DNA from: UBA1562 sp041653955
Lineage (GTDB): Bacteria; Omnitrophota; Gorgyraeia; Gygaellales; Profunditerraquicolaceae
Assembly (NCBI GenBank): GCA_041653955.1
Contig: JBAZEH010000001.1
Coordinates: forward strand, 60,496-124,495
Length of the DNA stretch: 64,000 bases
Direction of reading: 5' to 3'
Positions 16,619 through 25,649 of this stretch are shown in pieces. Below the pieces are notes generated by a model. The model saw only the letters and a program-made list of their open reading frames with translations, had not been told where the DNA came from and ran no database searches. The position numbers and the translations under genes are program-made. How positions within the stretch are numbered: the stretch's first letter is position 1; every line of letters begins with the position of its first letter.

Positions 16619-16947
16619 TTCTTTTCGTCTTCCGTGTACTTATCGCAAACCGAACCTTTCCATAACCTTACTCCGGATTTATGCGCGCCCTTTGCCAGCG
16701 CGTGCGCGGTAACGGGAGCAGTCAACAAAAGGAACAAGATACAGATTATCGCCTTTACTCCTGCGGCGGTGAACCCGAACTTTATGAATACCCCCAGGAG
16801 TATCCCGCAGGTACCCAGCGTCACGCACTTGGTAGAAGCCTGAAGCCTGCTGTATATATCGGGGAGCCTGATCAATCCCAGGCATCCAAAAAGGTCAAAA
16901 CTTATGCCGACAACTATGAATACGAGCGAGATCATCTCATTCATCAA
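16615..16947 (-). CDS. mrpG: Mrp antiporter subunit G
   Basis: Three-helix MnhG/PhaG subunit (110 residues) with the conserved LIRLPDIYSRLQASTKCVTLG segment. Part of the Na+/H+ antiporter module of the hydrogenase complex. Overlaps mrpF by 11 bases and the following ferredoxin gene by 4. Confidence 0.93.
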   Translation of the reverse strand: MMNEMISLVFIVVGISFDLFGCLGLIRLPDIYSRLQASTKCVTLGTCGILLGVFIKFGFTAAGVKAIICILFLLLTAPVTAHALAKGAHKSGVRLWKGSVCDKYTEDEKK

Positions 16948-17275
16948 AATTCCTTCCTTCCAGGAACTTCGCCAGGGCGAGCGTACCGATAAAGCTCTGC
17001 AGGGCCCAGGCTATGGCGATATCTATATACCAATCTTTATTAGTGTAAACCGCCAATATGGCGCAAAAACCTATTATCAGGATGCCGAGTATATCGGTGG
17101 CTACCGACCTGTCTGCGGGAGTAGGGCCCCCTATTATCCTGCATAAGGAAAGCGCGAAACATATAATAAGATATAGCAACAACCTGGTATGAAGCTCTAC
17201 CTTCAGCACGTGGAATATGAAATATACCGCCGAGCCAAGTATTATAAGGCCTATAAGCCAGCGCGCGAACTTCAT
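16937..17275 (-). CDS. mrpF: Mrp antiporter subunit F
   Basis: Small membrane subunit with three helices. Signature LCRIIGGPTPADRSVATDILG is the MnhF motif (GPTxxDRVVAxD). Residues 1-30 form an additional N-terminal helix, making it slightly longer than Bacillus MrpF. Overlaps mrpE by 4 bases. Homologous to MbhB of membrane-bound hydrogenases. Confidence 0.93.
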   Translation of the reverse strand: MKFARWLIGLIILGSAVYFIFHVLKVELHTRLLLYLIICFALSLCRIIGGPTPADRSVATDILGILIIGFCAILAVYTNKDWYIDIAIAWALQSFIGTLALAKFLEGRNFDE

Positions 17276-17775
17276 TCAAATACCTCTTTCAGTATCTTCT
17301 CAAATTTAGAAACGATGATCCCGGATGCCTCTACGATATCCTGTTTTTTTACGTCAAGCCAGTGTATATAAAGATACCCGTTCTCCCTGTCTATATCCAC
17401 CGTCAATGTGCCCGGCGTGAGGGTAATGAAATTAGCAAGAAAGGTGAGGCCTGTCTCTGTTTTTAATATCGTCTTCACCTTAACGATCCCGGGGGTTATC
17501 GGCAAACTCGGGGCCAGGACACGGAAAGCGACGTCTATATTCGCCTTGATACATTCCCAGGAAAATACGAATAAATAAATGAAAAACCATATATAGCGCC
17601 TTAAATTAAGCCACTTGCCGGCCTGGTCAGTGAACATATCCCCCATGGTCGAGGCGACCAGTAAGGCTGCCAGGAAGCCAACCAGAAGATGCTGCCAGTC
17701 AAAGCTAAAAGATAACAGCATCCAGAGTATAAATGAAACCCAAAAGGTGATTATTCTTGAACGTATGTAACGCAT
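17272..17775 (-). CDS. mrpE: Mrp antiporter subunit E
   Basis: MnhE family: two or three N-terminal helices, then a cytosolic domain with the family hallmark NFITLTPGTLTVDIDRENGYLYIHWLDV. Length 167 is normal. Four bases after mrpD. Corresponds to MbhA in archaeal membrane-bound hydrogenase. Confidence 0.94.
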   Translation of the reverse strand: MRYIRSRIITFWVSFILWMLLSFSFDWQHLLVGFLAALLVASTMGDMFTDQAGKWLNLRRYIWFFIYLFVFSWECIKANIDVAFRVLAPSLPITPGIVKVKTILKTETGLTFLANFITLTPGTLTVDIDRENGYLYIHWLDVKKQDIVEASGIIVSKFEKILKEVFE

Positions 17776-17778
17776 ACT

Positions 17779-19257
17779 TTATCCGGCTCCCAGTATTATG
17801 GCGGAGTAATTTAGGCCTCCCAGTAGCGCGTCTGCCGCAGGCCTTATAACCATATCTATAAAGGGCGCGAAAAACAGGCCCACGGCAATGCATAAAAGTG
17901 CGAGCGCTACCATAGAAAATGACATATAGAACGGGGATTCCTTGATACCGCTTATTACCCCTTCTATCTTACGGGTAAAGGCGTATTTCTGCACTTTCAA
18001 GAAAGAGGCCAGGGTGACCATCCCTACTACTATACAAACGATACCCCCTATTATATTGTGCGCCTGGAATGCCGCGATTATGATCATCAGCTTGCTCCAA
18101 AACCCGCAGAATGGAGGCACGCCGGCAATAGATAAAGACGCGACCAGGGAAGTCGTGCTGGTTACCGGCATCTCCTTCGAGAAACCGCCCATCTTATCCA
18201 GCTGCCTTGTGCCGGATGCATACTCCAGGGAACCGGCATTAAGGAAAAGGAGTGATTTAAATAAAGAGTGGTTAAAAAGATGAAATAACCCTCCCATTAT
18301 CCCAAGCGGCGTACCAAGTCCTATCCCGAATACGACATAACCTATCTGGCTGATAGAATGATACGCCAGCAGCCTCTTGAAATCCCATTGCCCTATGGCA
18401 AGAATAACGCCTACGAACATAGATATGATCCCCAGCCATATAAATATATCCGAGATCGTCCGGTCAAAACCTATTATATTGAACATAACCCGCGAAAGGG
18501 CGTATACGCCGATAGTCTTTATTACCACTCCCGAAAGCATAGCCGACATAGGGGCTGGCGCCGCCGGATGGGCGTCGGGAAGCCAGGCGTGGAAAGGGAC
18601 TAAGGCTGCCTTCAAACCAAACCCCATTACGAACAGCGCGGTGCAATAAAGTATTAAATTCTTTGAAGGCAGCGCCAAAAGAGACTTTCCTATATCCGCC
18701 ATATTCAGAGTTGAAACGCTCCCCAGTATCATCCCGATAGCAAGAAGTATCAACGTTGACGCTACGCTTCCCAAGACAAGATACTTAAAAGCCGCTTCCA
18801 GGTCTTCCGCTTCCACCCCAAAGGCGACTAACGCGTAGCTCGCTATGGAGGTAATCTCAATAAACACGAAAAGATTAAACATATCTCCGCTTATGACTAC
18901 GCCGTTCAATCCGGCTAATAATAAGGAAAAAAGGGTATAATAAAGGGCGGGGGAACTGTATTTCTTGATATAATCTATTGAATATACGAGCGCCAGGAAC
19001 CCTACAAGGTTCACTACCAAAAGCATGAGCACGCTTAAACCGTCGAGGGTCATGCATATCCCAAAAGGAGGTTTCCAGCCTCCGACGTAATAAACCCTCA
19101 CCCCTTCCCTGAGCCAGAATATGCTTTTTACGGAAAAAAACAGCAGCAATAACCCGCCCAGATTAACCAAGAGCGCAGATGAGCCTTTGCGGAATTTGGA
19201 TACGATAGGTATCAGAAAGGCGCAGGCTAAAGGTATGATCACAAAAATAGGCAGCAT
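17779..19257 (-). CDS. mrpD: Mrp antiporter subunit D (NuoN/NuoM-type ion-translocating subunit)
   Basis: Fourteen-helix antiporter-like subunit, 492 residues. The conserved Glu in helix 5 is present (FVFIEITSIASYALVAFG), as is the Lys of helix 7 (GLKAALVPFHAWLPDAHP). This is the third large antiporter-type subunit in the operon and the one whose neighbours (C, E, F, G) make a standard Mrp order. Likely an H+ or Na+ half-channel. Confidence 0.93.
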   Translation of the reverse strand: MLPIFVIIPLACAFLIPIVSKFRKGSSALLVNLGGLLLLFFSVKSIFWLREGVRVYYVGGWKPPFGICMTLDGLSVLMLLVVNLVGFLALVYSIDYIKKYSSPALYYTLFSLLLAGLNGVVISGDMFNLFVFIEITSIASYALVAFGVEAEDLEAAFKYLVLGSVASTLILLAIGMILGSVSTLNMADIGKSLLALPSKNLILYCTALFVMGFGLKAALVPFHAWLPDAHPAAPAPMSAMLSGVVIKTIGVYALSRVMFNIIGFDRTISDIFIWLGIISMFVGVILAIGQWDFKRLLAYHSISQIGYVVFGIGLGTPLGIMGGLFHLFNHSLFKSLLFLNAGSLEYASGTRQLDKMGGFSKEMPVTSTTSLVASLSIAGVPPFCGFWSKLMIIIAAFQAHNIIGGIVCIVVGMVTLASFLKVQKYAFTRKIEGVISGIKESPFYMSFSMVALALLCIAVGLFFAPFIDMVIRPAADALLGGLNYSAIILGAG

Positions 19258-19261
19258 AATA

Positions 19262-19600
19262 TTATCCTCTTAAGCGGCGGATCTCGTCTATATCAAAAGT
19301 CCTGTATTTTTCGTATAAGCGTATGGTGATAGCGACCATCAACGCGGTAACTCCCAGCCCGATCACGATAGATGTCAGGATAAGGGCCTGCGGAAGCGGA
19401 TCAACGAAATTTACCGCCGCGCCATACTTATCCAGTATAGGCGCCTCTCCATTATCACGGTAACCAAGCAGTATGAAGAAAAGGTTTATGGCATACTCCA
19501 TTATGCCAAGGCCTACTATCTTCTTGATAAGGTTCCTTTTGACCAGCAGGCAATATAAGCCTACGGCGAACAATATCAGGCAGAGTATATAAATGCTCAT
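19262..19600 (-). CDS. mrpC: Mrp antiporter subunit C (NuoK-like)
   Basis: Three-helix NuoK homologue, 112 residues: LIKKIVGLGIMEYAINLFFI carries the conserved membrane Glu, and DPLPQALILTSIVIG is the MrpC signature. Overlaps mrpB by 4 bases and lies 4 bases before mrpD. Corresponds to MbhG. Confidence 0.94.
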   Translation of the reverse strand: MSIYILCLILFAVGLYCLLVKRNLIKKIVGLGIMEYAINLFFILLGYRDNGEAPILDKYGAAVNFVDPLPQALILTSIVIGLGVTALMVAITIRLYEKYRTFDIDEIRRLRG

Positions 19601-20052
19601 ACCTTCTTTCCTCCGTTATCCTCCACCGGCATCCTGAATATCGCCAGGGCGATGAATATGGCGAACAGCCCCGCTCCTACTTTTAAGAATATCGCTATAT
19701 TGCATAGAATAATCATGCCGGAACTGAACAGCTTAAAGGGTTCGCCTTTAGGCAGTATATTAAAGAAAAAATACCCTCCCGCAAGCCCTAAAAGCGCTAT
19801 ACCCAGGAAGAATACCCCTCCCAAAGATTCAATTATGGATATTGCCGCCTCATTCAATCTTTTTACGGCGGCTTCCCTGCCAAAGGCAAGCACCAGATGA
19901 ATAAAAGATAATGCTATGATCACACCTCCGGCGAACCCCCCTCCGGGAGTAAGATGCCCGTGCAGAAGTATATACACGCCGTAAAGGAATATAAGGCTAA
20001 CCGTTATTTTGGTGACGCGCTTCACTATCAAAGACATTCCCGCTTCTCTCAT
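19597..20052 (-). CDS. mrpB: Mrp antiporter subunit B
   Basis: MnhB domain with four helices. The hallmark HLTPGGGFAGGVIIALSFI is intact. 151 residues, usual size. Overlaps the MbhD/E-like gene by 4 bases. Corresponds to MbhF, and together with the preceding gene replaces the C-terminal part of a full-length MrpA. Confidence 0.93.
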   Translation of the reverse strand: MREAGMSLIVKRVTKITVSLIFLYGVYILLHGHLTPGGGFAGGVIIALSFIHLVLAFGREAAVKRLNEAAISIIESLGGVFFLGIALLGLAGGYFFFNILPKGEPFKLFSSGMIILCNIAIFLKVGAGLFAIFIALAIFRMPVEDNGGKKV

Positions 20053-20567
20053 CTCTTCCTTCCCGCTATCCTTAAAACAGCCAGCACCCCTATCACAGAA
20101 GTAAACAACACCGTTGCTTCACCCAGGGTATCATAACCCCTGAAATCCAGTATTACCGCAGATACTATATTAGCGGCGCCAGTCATTGATAACGCGCTGT
20201 TTATATACTGGCTCCCCATCTTCATTATCGGAAAGCCGAAAGCCGGTAATTGCGCTAAGGCCTTATGGCTGAACACCAGAAATATACCGGTAAATAAGAA
20301 CGCGAAGGTAAGGTATGCTGTCTTGCTCCTCAATCTCTGGTGAGGGATATTCGCCCCTATAGTCACCCTTATCAATATGATCACGGTCAATATCTCTACT
20401 ACCAGCTGCGTAATAGCGAGGTCCGGAGCCCGCAACAGCAAGAATTCCAGAGTAAGGCCCATCCCTACCGCTCCGAGAGCGATGACGCTGGAAAGCAGGT
20501 CCTCTATCTCCATCGCCACTATCGCCCCTATGATCATCAATATCAATACCGCGTGCAACTCTATCAT
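20049..20567 (-). CDS. MbhD/MbhE-like subunit (DUF4040 plus MrpA C-terminal segment)
   Basis: 172 residues. The first half is DUF4040 (RAPDLAITQLVVEILTVIIL with the expected acidic residues). The second half ends in GGxNVVSxIxxDxRGxDTLGE-type sequence (ANIVSAVILDFRGYDTLGEA), as in MbhE or the MrpA C-terminus. In Mrp antiporters these are fused to MrpA; here they are separate, as in archaeal membrane-bound hydrogenases. One base separates it from the NuoL-like gene. Confidence 0.88.
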   Translation of the reverse strand: MIELHAVLILMIIGAIVAMEIEDLLSSVIALGAVGMGLTLEFLLLRAPDLAITQLVVEILTVIILIRVTIGANIPHQRLRSKTAYLTFAFLFTGIFLVFSHKALAQLPAFGFPIMKMGSQYINSALSMTGAANIVSAVILDFRGYDTLGEATVLFTSVIGVLAVLRIAGRKR

Positions 20568-20568
20568 T

Positions 20569-22458
20569 TTACCTGCCCATAAAAATAAGTAACATAATGA
20601 TCAGCCCTGCCATACTCCATGCCAGATACTGGTTCAATGCCCCGGTATGCGCCTTTCTAAAAACCCAGCTTAAACCCAAAACCAGGTATCCGGCAGCATT
20701 GGTCAGATAATATATAAGGCGGTCTATAAAAAGATAGAGGCAGTTCGCCGAAACGCGTAATAATCCCGACAACATATTGTAAAAGTCTGCCGCCTCCGTC
20801 CCTAAAAGACGATACAGCTTATTTATTAAAGGGATAGCGCTGATACTCTTATAAAACTCGGTAGCGGGGAATGTCGGTTCAAAATGAGTGGTTTCCCCTC
20901 CTATATAATAAGTATCCTTCCTCATATTCCTGCCTGCCGATAGCTGCCATAATATCAACCCCGCGCACAGGCCAAAGAAAAGAAAGATAAAAGCGAAAAT
21001 GCTGTTCCATGTGCCGATAAATGATATATCTTTGCCTATCCACGGACCGATCAGGTCATTGACGAACAATTTCGGCAATACGCCAAGCAGTACGCAAAGC
21101 GCGGCCAATATCAGGAGAGGGGCAGTCATGCTCAAAGGCGCCTCTTTGGGCTTATCATTACTTTGGCGGTGGTCCTGGCCAAGGAATATCGCGTGGATAA
21201 ATTTAGCAAAACTGGCTAGCGTAAGGGCGCTTCCGAACATAGCGGCAACAAGGGCAAAGATATAGACGCAACGCAACCAAAGATTAGGCGTATTAAACAT
21301 GCCTACCAGCGTCCCCTGGTAAAGCATCCACTTTGAGGCAAAGCCGTTAAAAGGAGGAACGCCGGAAATAGATAAAGAGAACACCAGGCCCGAAATAAAA
21401 GTAAGGGGCATATACACGGCGAGCCCGCCGAGTTTCTCCAATTCAAATGTTTTCCCCTTCTCCCCTACCGCCCCCCCTACCAGGAATAATCCGCTTTTAT
21501 ATATGGCGTGGTTGATCATATGGAATATCCCCCCGGCGATACCTAAGGCAGTGCCCGTCCCGAAACCAAGCACCATATATCCTACCTGGCTTATGGCGTG
21601 AAAGGATAATAATTTCCTGAGGTCATGCTGTATCAACGCCATCATTACCGCGAATATTATAGTCAAACTTCCGGTTATAAGCAATATACCCATTGCGGCT
21701 GCGTTAGGCGCAAAGAAATCTGTGCAGATGCGCGCCAGAAGGTATATCCCAAGCAATTTGTCTAAAGACGCCGGGAGAATAGCCATCACCGGGGCCGGGG
21801 CATCCTCGGCGGCAGCAGGTATCCATGTGTGAAATGGGCCGCATCCTGCTTTGGCAAAAGCGCCCACCAGCATCAACAGGAAAGACGCCCATATCACAGG
21901 GGTATCCAGCGCTAATCCCGCTTTCTCAGGCATGAGAGTATTGCCGGTAGCGGCAATATACAGGCATATCCCCAACATCAAAGAAAAATCCGCGAACCCG
22001 ACAATAGAAAGCGCCTTTTTGGCGCTGTGCCCTGAGCCGATATTCAAAAGCGCGTAAAGCAGCGCCAAAGTAACACCCCAGGAGAAAACAAAAGTAATAA
22101 AATCAGCCGACATGAGCGCCAGGTTAGAAAAAGCTATGAGCCACAGGAGGTATGAAAAATAAGCTCCCTTCTTTTTCATATAATCCCTGGAATAAAGGCA
22201 TACCAGCAGACCAAACAGGTTTACGAAAACGACAATTATGCGCGAGAGCTTATTAAACCCGAGCATGAGGCCGTAATCTCCGATAAGCCCAACTATCTCT
22301 AAAGACGGCAGTCTAAAGCAGATATATACCGACCAGAAAAGGCCCGCCAGGAATATTAATGACGCCAGGTTCTTCTTTACCCGGTCCCCCTTGAAGAAAA
22401 TAAGGATGAGCCCGGATATTACATGCAATACAATCAGTATAAATAAGTTCATTCCCAT
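20569..22458 (-). CDS. NuoL/MrpA-like antiporter subunit lacking the helix-5 glutamate
   Basis: 629 residues, about sixteen helices, with a C-terminal extension (TEFYKSISAIPLINKLYRLL, then a long helix and a last membrane span) like NuoL or HyfB lateral helices. Helix 7 Lys is present (GAFAKAGCGPFHTWIPAAAE). At the place of the nearly invariant helix-5 Glu the sequence reads VFSWGVTLALLYAL, that is Gly for Glu. Proton transfer by the classical Glu-Lys pair may therefore be altered. Its stop and the next start are directly adjacent, and it overlaps the preceding NuoM-like gene by one base. Confidence 0.92.
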   Translation of the reverse strand: MGMNLFILIVLHVISGLILIFFKGDRVKKNLASLIFLAGLFWSVYICFRLPSLEIVGLIGDYGLMLGFNKLSRIIVVFVNLFGLLVCLYSRDYMKKKGAYFSYLLWLIAFSNLALMSADFITFVFSWGVTLALLYALLNIGSGHSAKKALSIVGFADFSLMLGICLYIAATGNTLMPEKAGLALDTPVIWASFLLMLVGAFAKAGCGPFHTWIPAAAEDAPAPVMAILPASLDKLLGIYLLARICTDFFAPNAAAMGILLITGSLTIIFAVMMALIQHDLRKLLSFHAISQVGYMVLGFGTGTALGIAGGIFHMINHAIYKSGLFLVGGAVGEKGKTFELEKLGGLAVYMPLTFISGLVFSLSISGVPPFNGFASKWMLYQGTLVGMFNTPNLWLRCVYIFALVAAMFGSALTLASFAKFIHAIFLGQDHRQSNDKPKEAPLSMTAPLLILAALCVLLGVLPKLFVNDLIGPWIGKDISFIGTWNSIFAFIFLFFGLCAGLILWQLSAGRNMRKDTYYIGGETTHFEPTFPATEFYKSISAIPLINKLYRLLGTEAADFYNMLSGLLRVSANCLYLFIDRLIYYLTNAAGYLVLGLSWVFRKAHTGALNQYLAWSMAGLIIMLLIFMGR

Positions 22459-23852
22459 TATCCGGCCACCGCCGATATAAAGTTTAAGGGTAATTTTACC
22501 GCGAAGCCAAGAAGCAGCGAAAGCACCCCTAATACCACTACTACGTATACCATCAACGAACCTCTGCCCTCTTCGGCCTCTATCTTCAAGCCGCCCAGGA
22601 ACACCCTGTCAAACAGCCTCATCAGGTAAAAAAGCGTGAATAAAGCTCCTACTATCGCGAGGATACCTGCATACATATACCCTCCCTGTATAGCGAAAAG
22701 AACAGTCATGAACTTGGGCCAGAATCCCAATAAGGGCGGTATACCTATAATAGCAAAAGCGCATAAAAGATAGGCCGCCGCGGTATAAGGCATATACTTC
22801 AAAAGCCCTCCCAGTTCATTTATATCCTTTGTTCCGGTCTTATGTTCTATTATCCCTGCGCACAAGAAAAGCCCTGCCTTGGCAATACTATGGGCAAGTA
22901 TATACAGCATGGCAATCTTAAACGCGATACCGGTACCCAGAGAAAAAGCAAGTATGATATAACCCAGTTGGCTTACGGTAGAATAAGCAAGTATCCTTTT
23001 CATATTACTCTCAACCAGCGCGCAGCCTCCGGCGACTATTATAGTGGCCACGCTTAAGGCTATTACCGTATCCGTAAAGAATGGCGTCACGGCGAATGTA
23101 AAGCAAAAGAACCTGGCAAAGGCATAAACGCCGATCTTGACCAATACTGCCGCGTGTAAAAGCGCGGTCACGGGGGTCGGAGCGACACCGGCATCCGGCA
23201 GCCAGGTCTGAAGCGGCAGCTGCGCCGACTTTGAGATTATCCCGGCCAATAAAAGAAACGCTAAGATATTCCCTATAGCCTGGCTTTTTAAAGCTACTAA
23301 CTCCAGCGTCCCGTAATTAAGGTATATAAGCACGATACCCAGCAACATCAATGACGCCCCGAAGAAAGTTATAAGGAACGCCCTGTCCGCTGCCTTGGTA
23401 TCCTTCTCTTTCCTGTAAAAACCGATAAGCCTCCATGAACAAACCGCGGTTACCTCCCAGAAACAGTATATCAAAATAAGGTTACTGGAAAACAACAGCC
23501 CCATCATAGCGCCCACAAAAAGGACGGTCCAAAAATAGAATTCATCCTTATCGGTATATTCTTTCATATATTCCAGAGAATACACGCAGATAAGAAGCGC
23601 CACAAAGGAAGATACGACGGCCATGAATATGCTCAACCCGTCCGATAAGAAAGAAAGGCTGAACCAGTCAGTAAAATATCTCTGGTAAACAAGCTCTTTA
23701 CACCTGGCTACTGCAGGGACGGCAAAAACGCTGAAGAGAAATGTAAGGAAGAGCACGGACACCGAAAGCAGCGGCTTAAACTTTTTGGGGAAAGCTTTTA
23801 TTATGAAAGCTCCTGCTAAAGGCAAGAATATTATATTTAATACCAGGTTCAT
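22458..23852 (-). CDS. NuoM/MbhH-like antiporter subunit
   Basis: 464 residues, fourteen helices. Helix 5 has the Glu (LIYCFWEVTAVCSWRLIGFY) and helix 7 the Lys (GIISKSAQLPLQTWLPDAGV), so the ion-translocating pair is intact. It follows the PhoU-like gene with a 4-base overlap. As the antiporter subunit nearest the hydrogenase genes, it probably contacts the NuoH-like subunit. Confidence 0.93.
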   Translation of the reverse strand: MNLVLNIIFLPLAGAFIIKAFPKKFKPLLSVSVLFLTFLFSVFAVPAVARCKELVYQRYFTDWFSLSFLSDGLSIFMAVVSSFVALLICVYSLEYMKEYTDKDEFYFWTVLFVGAMMGLLFSSNLILIYCFWEVTAVCSWRLIGFYRKEKDTKAADRAFLITFFGASLMLLGIVLIYLNYGTLELVALKSQAIGNILAFLLLAGIISKSAQLPLQTWLPDAGVAPTPVTALLHAAVLVKIGVYAFARFFCFTFAVTPFFTDTVIALSVATIIVAGGCALVESNMKRILAYSTVSQLGYIILAFSLGTGIAFKIAMLYILAHSIAKAGLFLCAGIIEHKTGTKDINELGGLLKYMPYTAAAYLLCAFAIIGIPPLLGFWPKFMTVLFAIQGGYMYAGILAIVGALFTLFYLMRLFDRVFLGGLKIEAEEGRGSLMVYVVVVLGVLSLLLGFAVKLPLNFISAVAG

Positions 23853-24469
23853 CTCTTCGCTTTATTCAGGTTATTCGCGATCTTCCGTATATGATGATAA
23901 ACGGAGGCTGCGAAATCCAGCATATTCAGGAACATATTACAGGCAAGGGGAGTGCATACCCCATCCATCATCCTCTGGTCATGGCGCTTACGGTACTCAT
24001 CCACTAATTTATCTATCTGCTTATCCTGCTTGGCCACCTCGCTCATCAGGGAATAATCGTCTTTCTCCATCGCGAAAACCACATCCCCAAGCGCCTTCTC
24101 CGCCCTGGAATAAAGGTCGCTGTATTCTTTTACCGCGTCATCGCTAAAGAGCAGCTTCTCTTCTATCTTTATCTGGACCCTTTCAAGTATATCCTTGCAA
24201 TAATCTCCGATCATCTCCAGGTCGCCCACTATATCGGCATAAAATGTTACCTTCTCCTTATCCTTTTTCTGCAAAGAGACCCTGCCAAACTCCACCAATT
24301 CCGCGGTTATACCTTCTTCCAGCTTATTCAGGTTTTTCTCTTTTTCCAATATCACGGAGATAAGGTCCAGGTCCTGCTCCATAAAGACCCTGTAAGTAAG
24401 CTGCCACATCTCCAGGGTGACCCTGGACATTGCCGATATCTCCTGTTTTATCTCACTTAATTGCGGCAT
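23849..24469 (-). CDS. PhoU-like helical protein inside the hydrogenase operon
   Basis: 206 residues, all-helical, no membrane span. Two repeats of a PhoU/DUF47-type three-helix bundle with charged E/D-x3-D motifs (GDLEMIGDYCKDILERV, AASVYHHIRKIANNL). GGAGG lies six bases before the ATG, within the end of the hydrogenase large-subunit gene (17-base overlap), and the stop overlaps the next gene by 4 bases, so it is embedded in the operon. PhoU proteins bind metal clusters and regulate phosphate or Na/Pi transporters. A role in assembly or gating of this complex is inference. No phosphate transporter is nearby. Confidence 0.85.
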   Translation of the reverse strand: MPQLSEIKQEISAMSRVTLEMWQLTYRVFMEQDLDLISVILEKEKNLNKLEEGITAELVEFGRVSLQKKDKEKVTFYADIVGDLEMIGDYCKDILERVQIKIEEKLLFSDDAVKEYSDLYSRAEKALGDVVFAMEKDDYSLMSEVAKQDKQIDKLVDEYRKRHDQRMMDGVCTPLACNMFLNMLDFAASVYHHIRKIANNLNKAKR

Positions 24470-25649
24470 TACGCGCCTCCTGCATTCTCCGTGTTTTCTC
24501 TTGAGAAAGTTTTATCAGGTCCCATCCGTTCATTATCTTTTTATCCGTGCCCCTGTCTAAGACTGCCAGCCTCTCCGTACAGCAATAACAGGGGTCTACC
24601 GCTGCCAGCGTTATAGCCGCATCCGATATTGTCCCTCCCACGGCGGCCACTTTATTGGATGCTACATTAGCATAGCTGGGCGCGCGGATCTTATGCCTGA
24701 CGGGCCTGTTAGTGCCGTCGCTTCTTACGTAATGAAAACACTCTCCCCTTGGCGCCTCGACGCGGCCTATACCGTCTCCGGGCGGAACATCCTTTATATC
24801 AGCGTCGATCTCGCCTTTGGGCATCTTATCCAGGCACTGGCGGATTATGCGTATGGATTCATGCATCTCCAATATCCTTACTATGGTTTTGGCAAATACA
24901 TCTCCGTCCTTCTCGGTGATCACGTTCCAGTCAACCTTATCATATGCCCCATAAGGATCATCCCTGCGTATATCTATATTTATTCCTGAAGCCCTTGCCG
25001 TGGGTCCGACAACACACCAGTCAACCGCCTGCTGTCTGGTCAGGATACCTACCCCTTTAAGGCGCGCCTGTATCACGGGATCATCCATAACAGCCCCCTT
25101 AAACATATCTACGGCGCCAGACAGCTCATCCAATACCTTCTTAAGCGCGGGGATATCTTCTTCTTTTATATCGCGGCGCACCCCGCCGACTTTCATCATG
25201 GCGTAATGGTTACGATTGCCGCTGATCATTTCAAACATATTAAGTATCGGCTCGCGGTATTTCCATGCCCACATCCAAACCGTATTGTAACCGATAAAAT
25301 GCCCTGCCAACCCAAGCCACAATAGATGGCTGTGTATCCTCTCCATCTCCGCGATAACCGTGCGGATATAAAGCGCACGTTCCGGGACCTGTATCCTTCC
25401 TAAGTCTTCCACGGCATTTACATAAGCGAATGGATGTGAAGTAGAGCATATACCGCAGATACGTTCAACCAGAAATGCCACCTGGTCAAAATGCTTATGT
25501 TCGGACAATTCCTCGATCCCCCGGTGCATATAACCGATGACTATATCTATATCGACTACCTTTTCCCCTTCCACGTACAGCCGGAAAAACTCCGGTTCCT
25601 CCTGCAAGGGATGATAAGGGCCTATAGGCAGGACGATTTTATGACTCAT
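24453..25649 (-). CDS. group 4 [NiFe]-hydrogenase large subunit (NuoD-like)
   Basis: Catalytic subunit, 398 residues. The N-terminal nickel motif is RICGICSTSH (Cys 65, Cys 68, His 72). The C-terminal motif is DPCYCCTER (Cys 354, Cys 357), so all four metal-binding cysteines are kept and it is a true hydrogenase, not a NuoD relic. A 38-residue tail follows TER, as in HycE, where HycI cleaves after the Arg. Overlaps the NuoC-like gene by 11 bases and the PhoU-like gene by 17. Exact group 4 subtype needs a tree. Confidence 0.95.
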   Translation of the reverse strand: MSHKIVLPIGPYHPLQEEPEFFRLYVEGEKVVDIDIVIGYMHRGIEELSEHKHFDQVAFLVERICGICSTSHPFAYVNAVEDLGRIQVPERALYIRTVIAEMERIHSHLLWLGLAGHFIGYNTVWMWAWKYREPILNMFEMISGNRNHYAMMKVGGVRRDIKEEDIPALKKVLDELSGAVDMFKGAVMDDPVIQARLKGVGILTRQQAVDWCVVGPTARASGINIDIRRDDPYGAYDKVDWNVITEKDGDVFAKTIVRILEMHESIRIIRQCLDKMPKGEIDADIKDVPPGDGIGRVEAPRGECFHYVRSDGTNRPVRHKIRAPSYANVASNKVAAVGGTISDAAITLAAVDPCYCCTERLAVLDRGTDKKIMNGWDLIKLSQEKTRRMQEARNAAIK

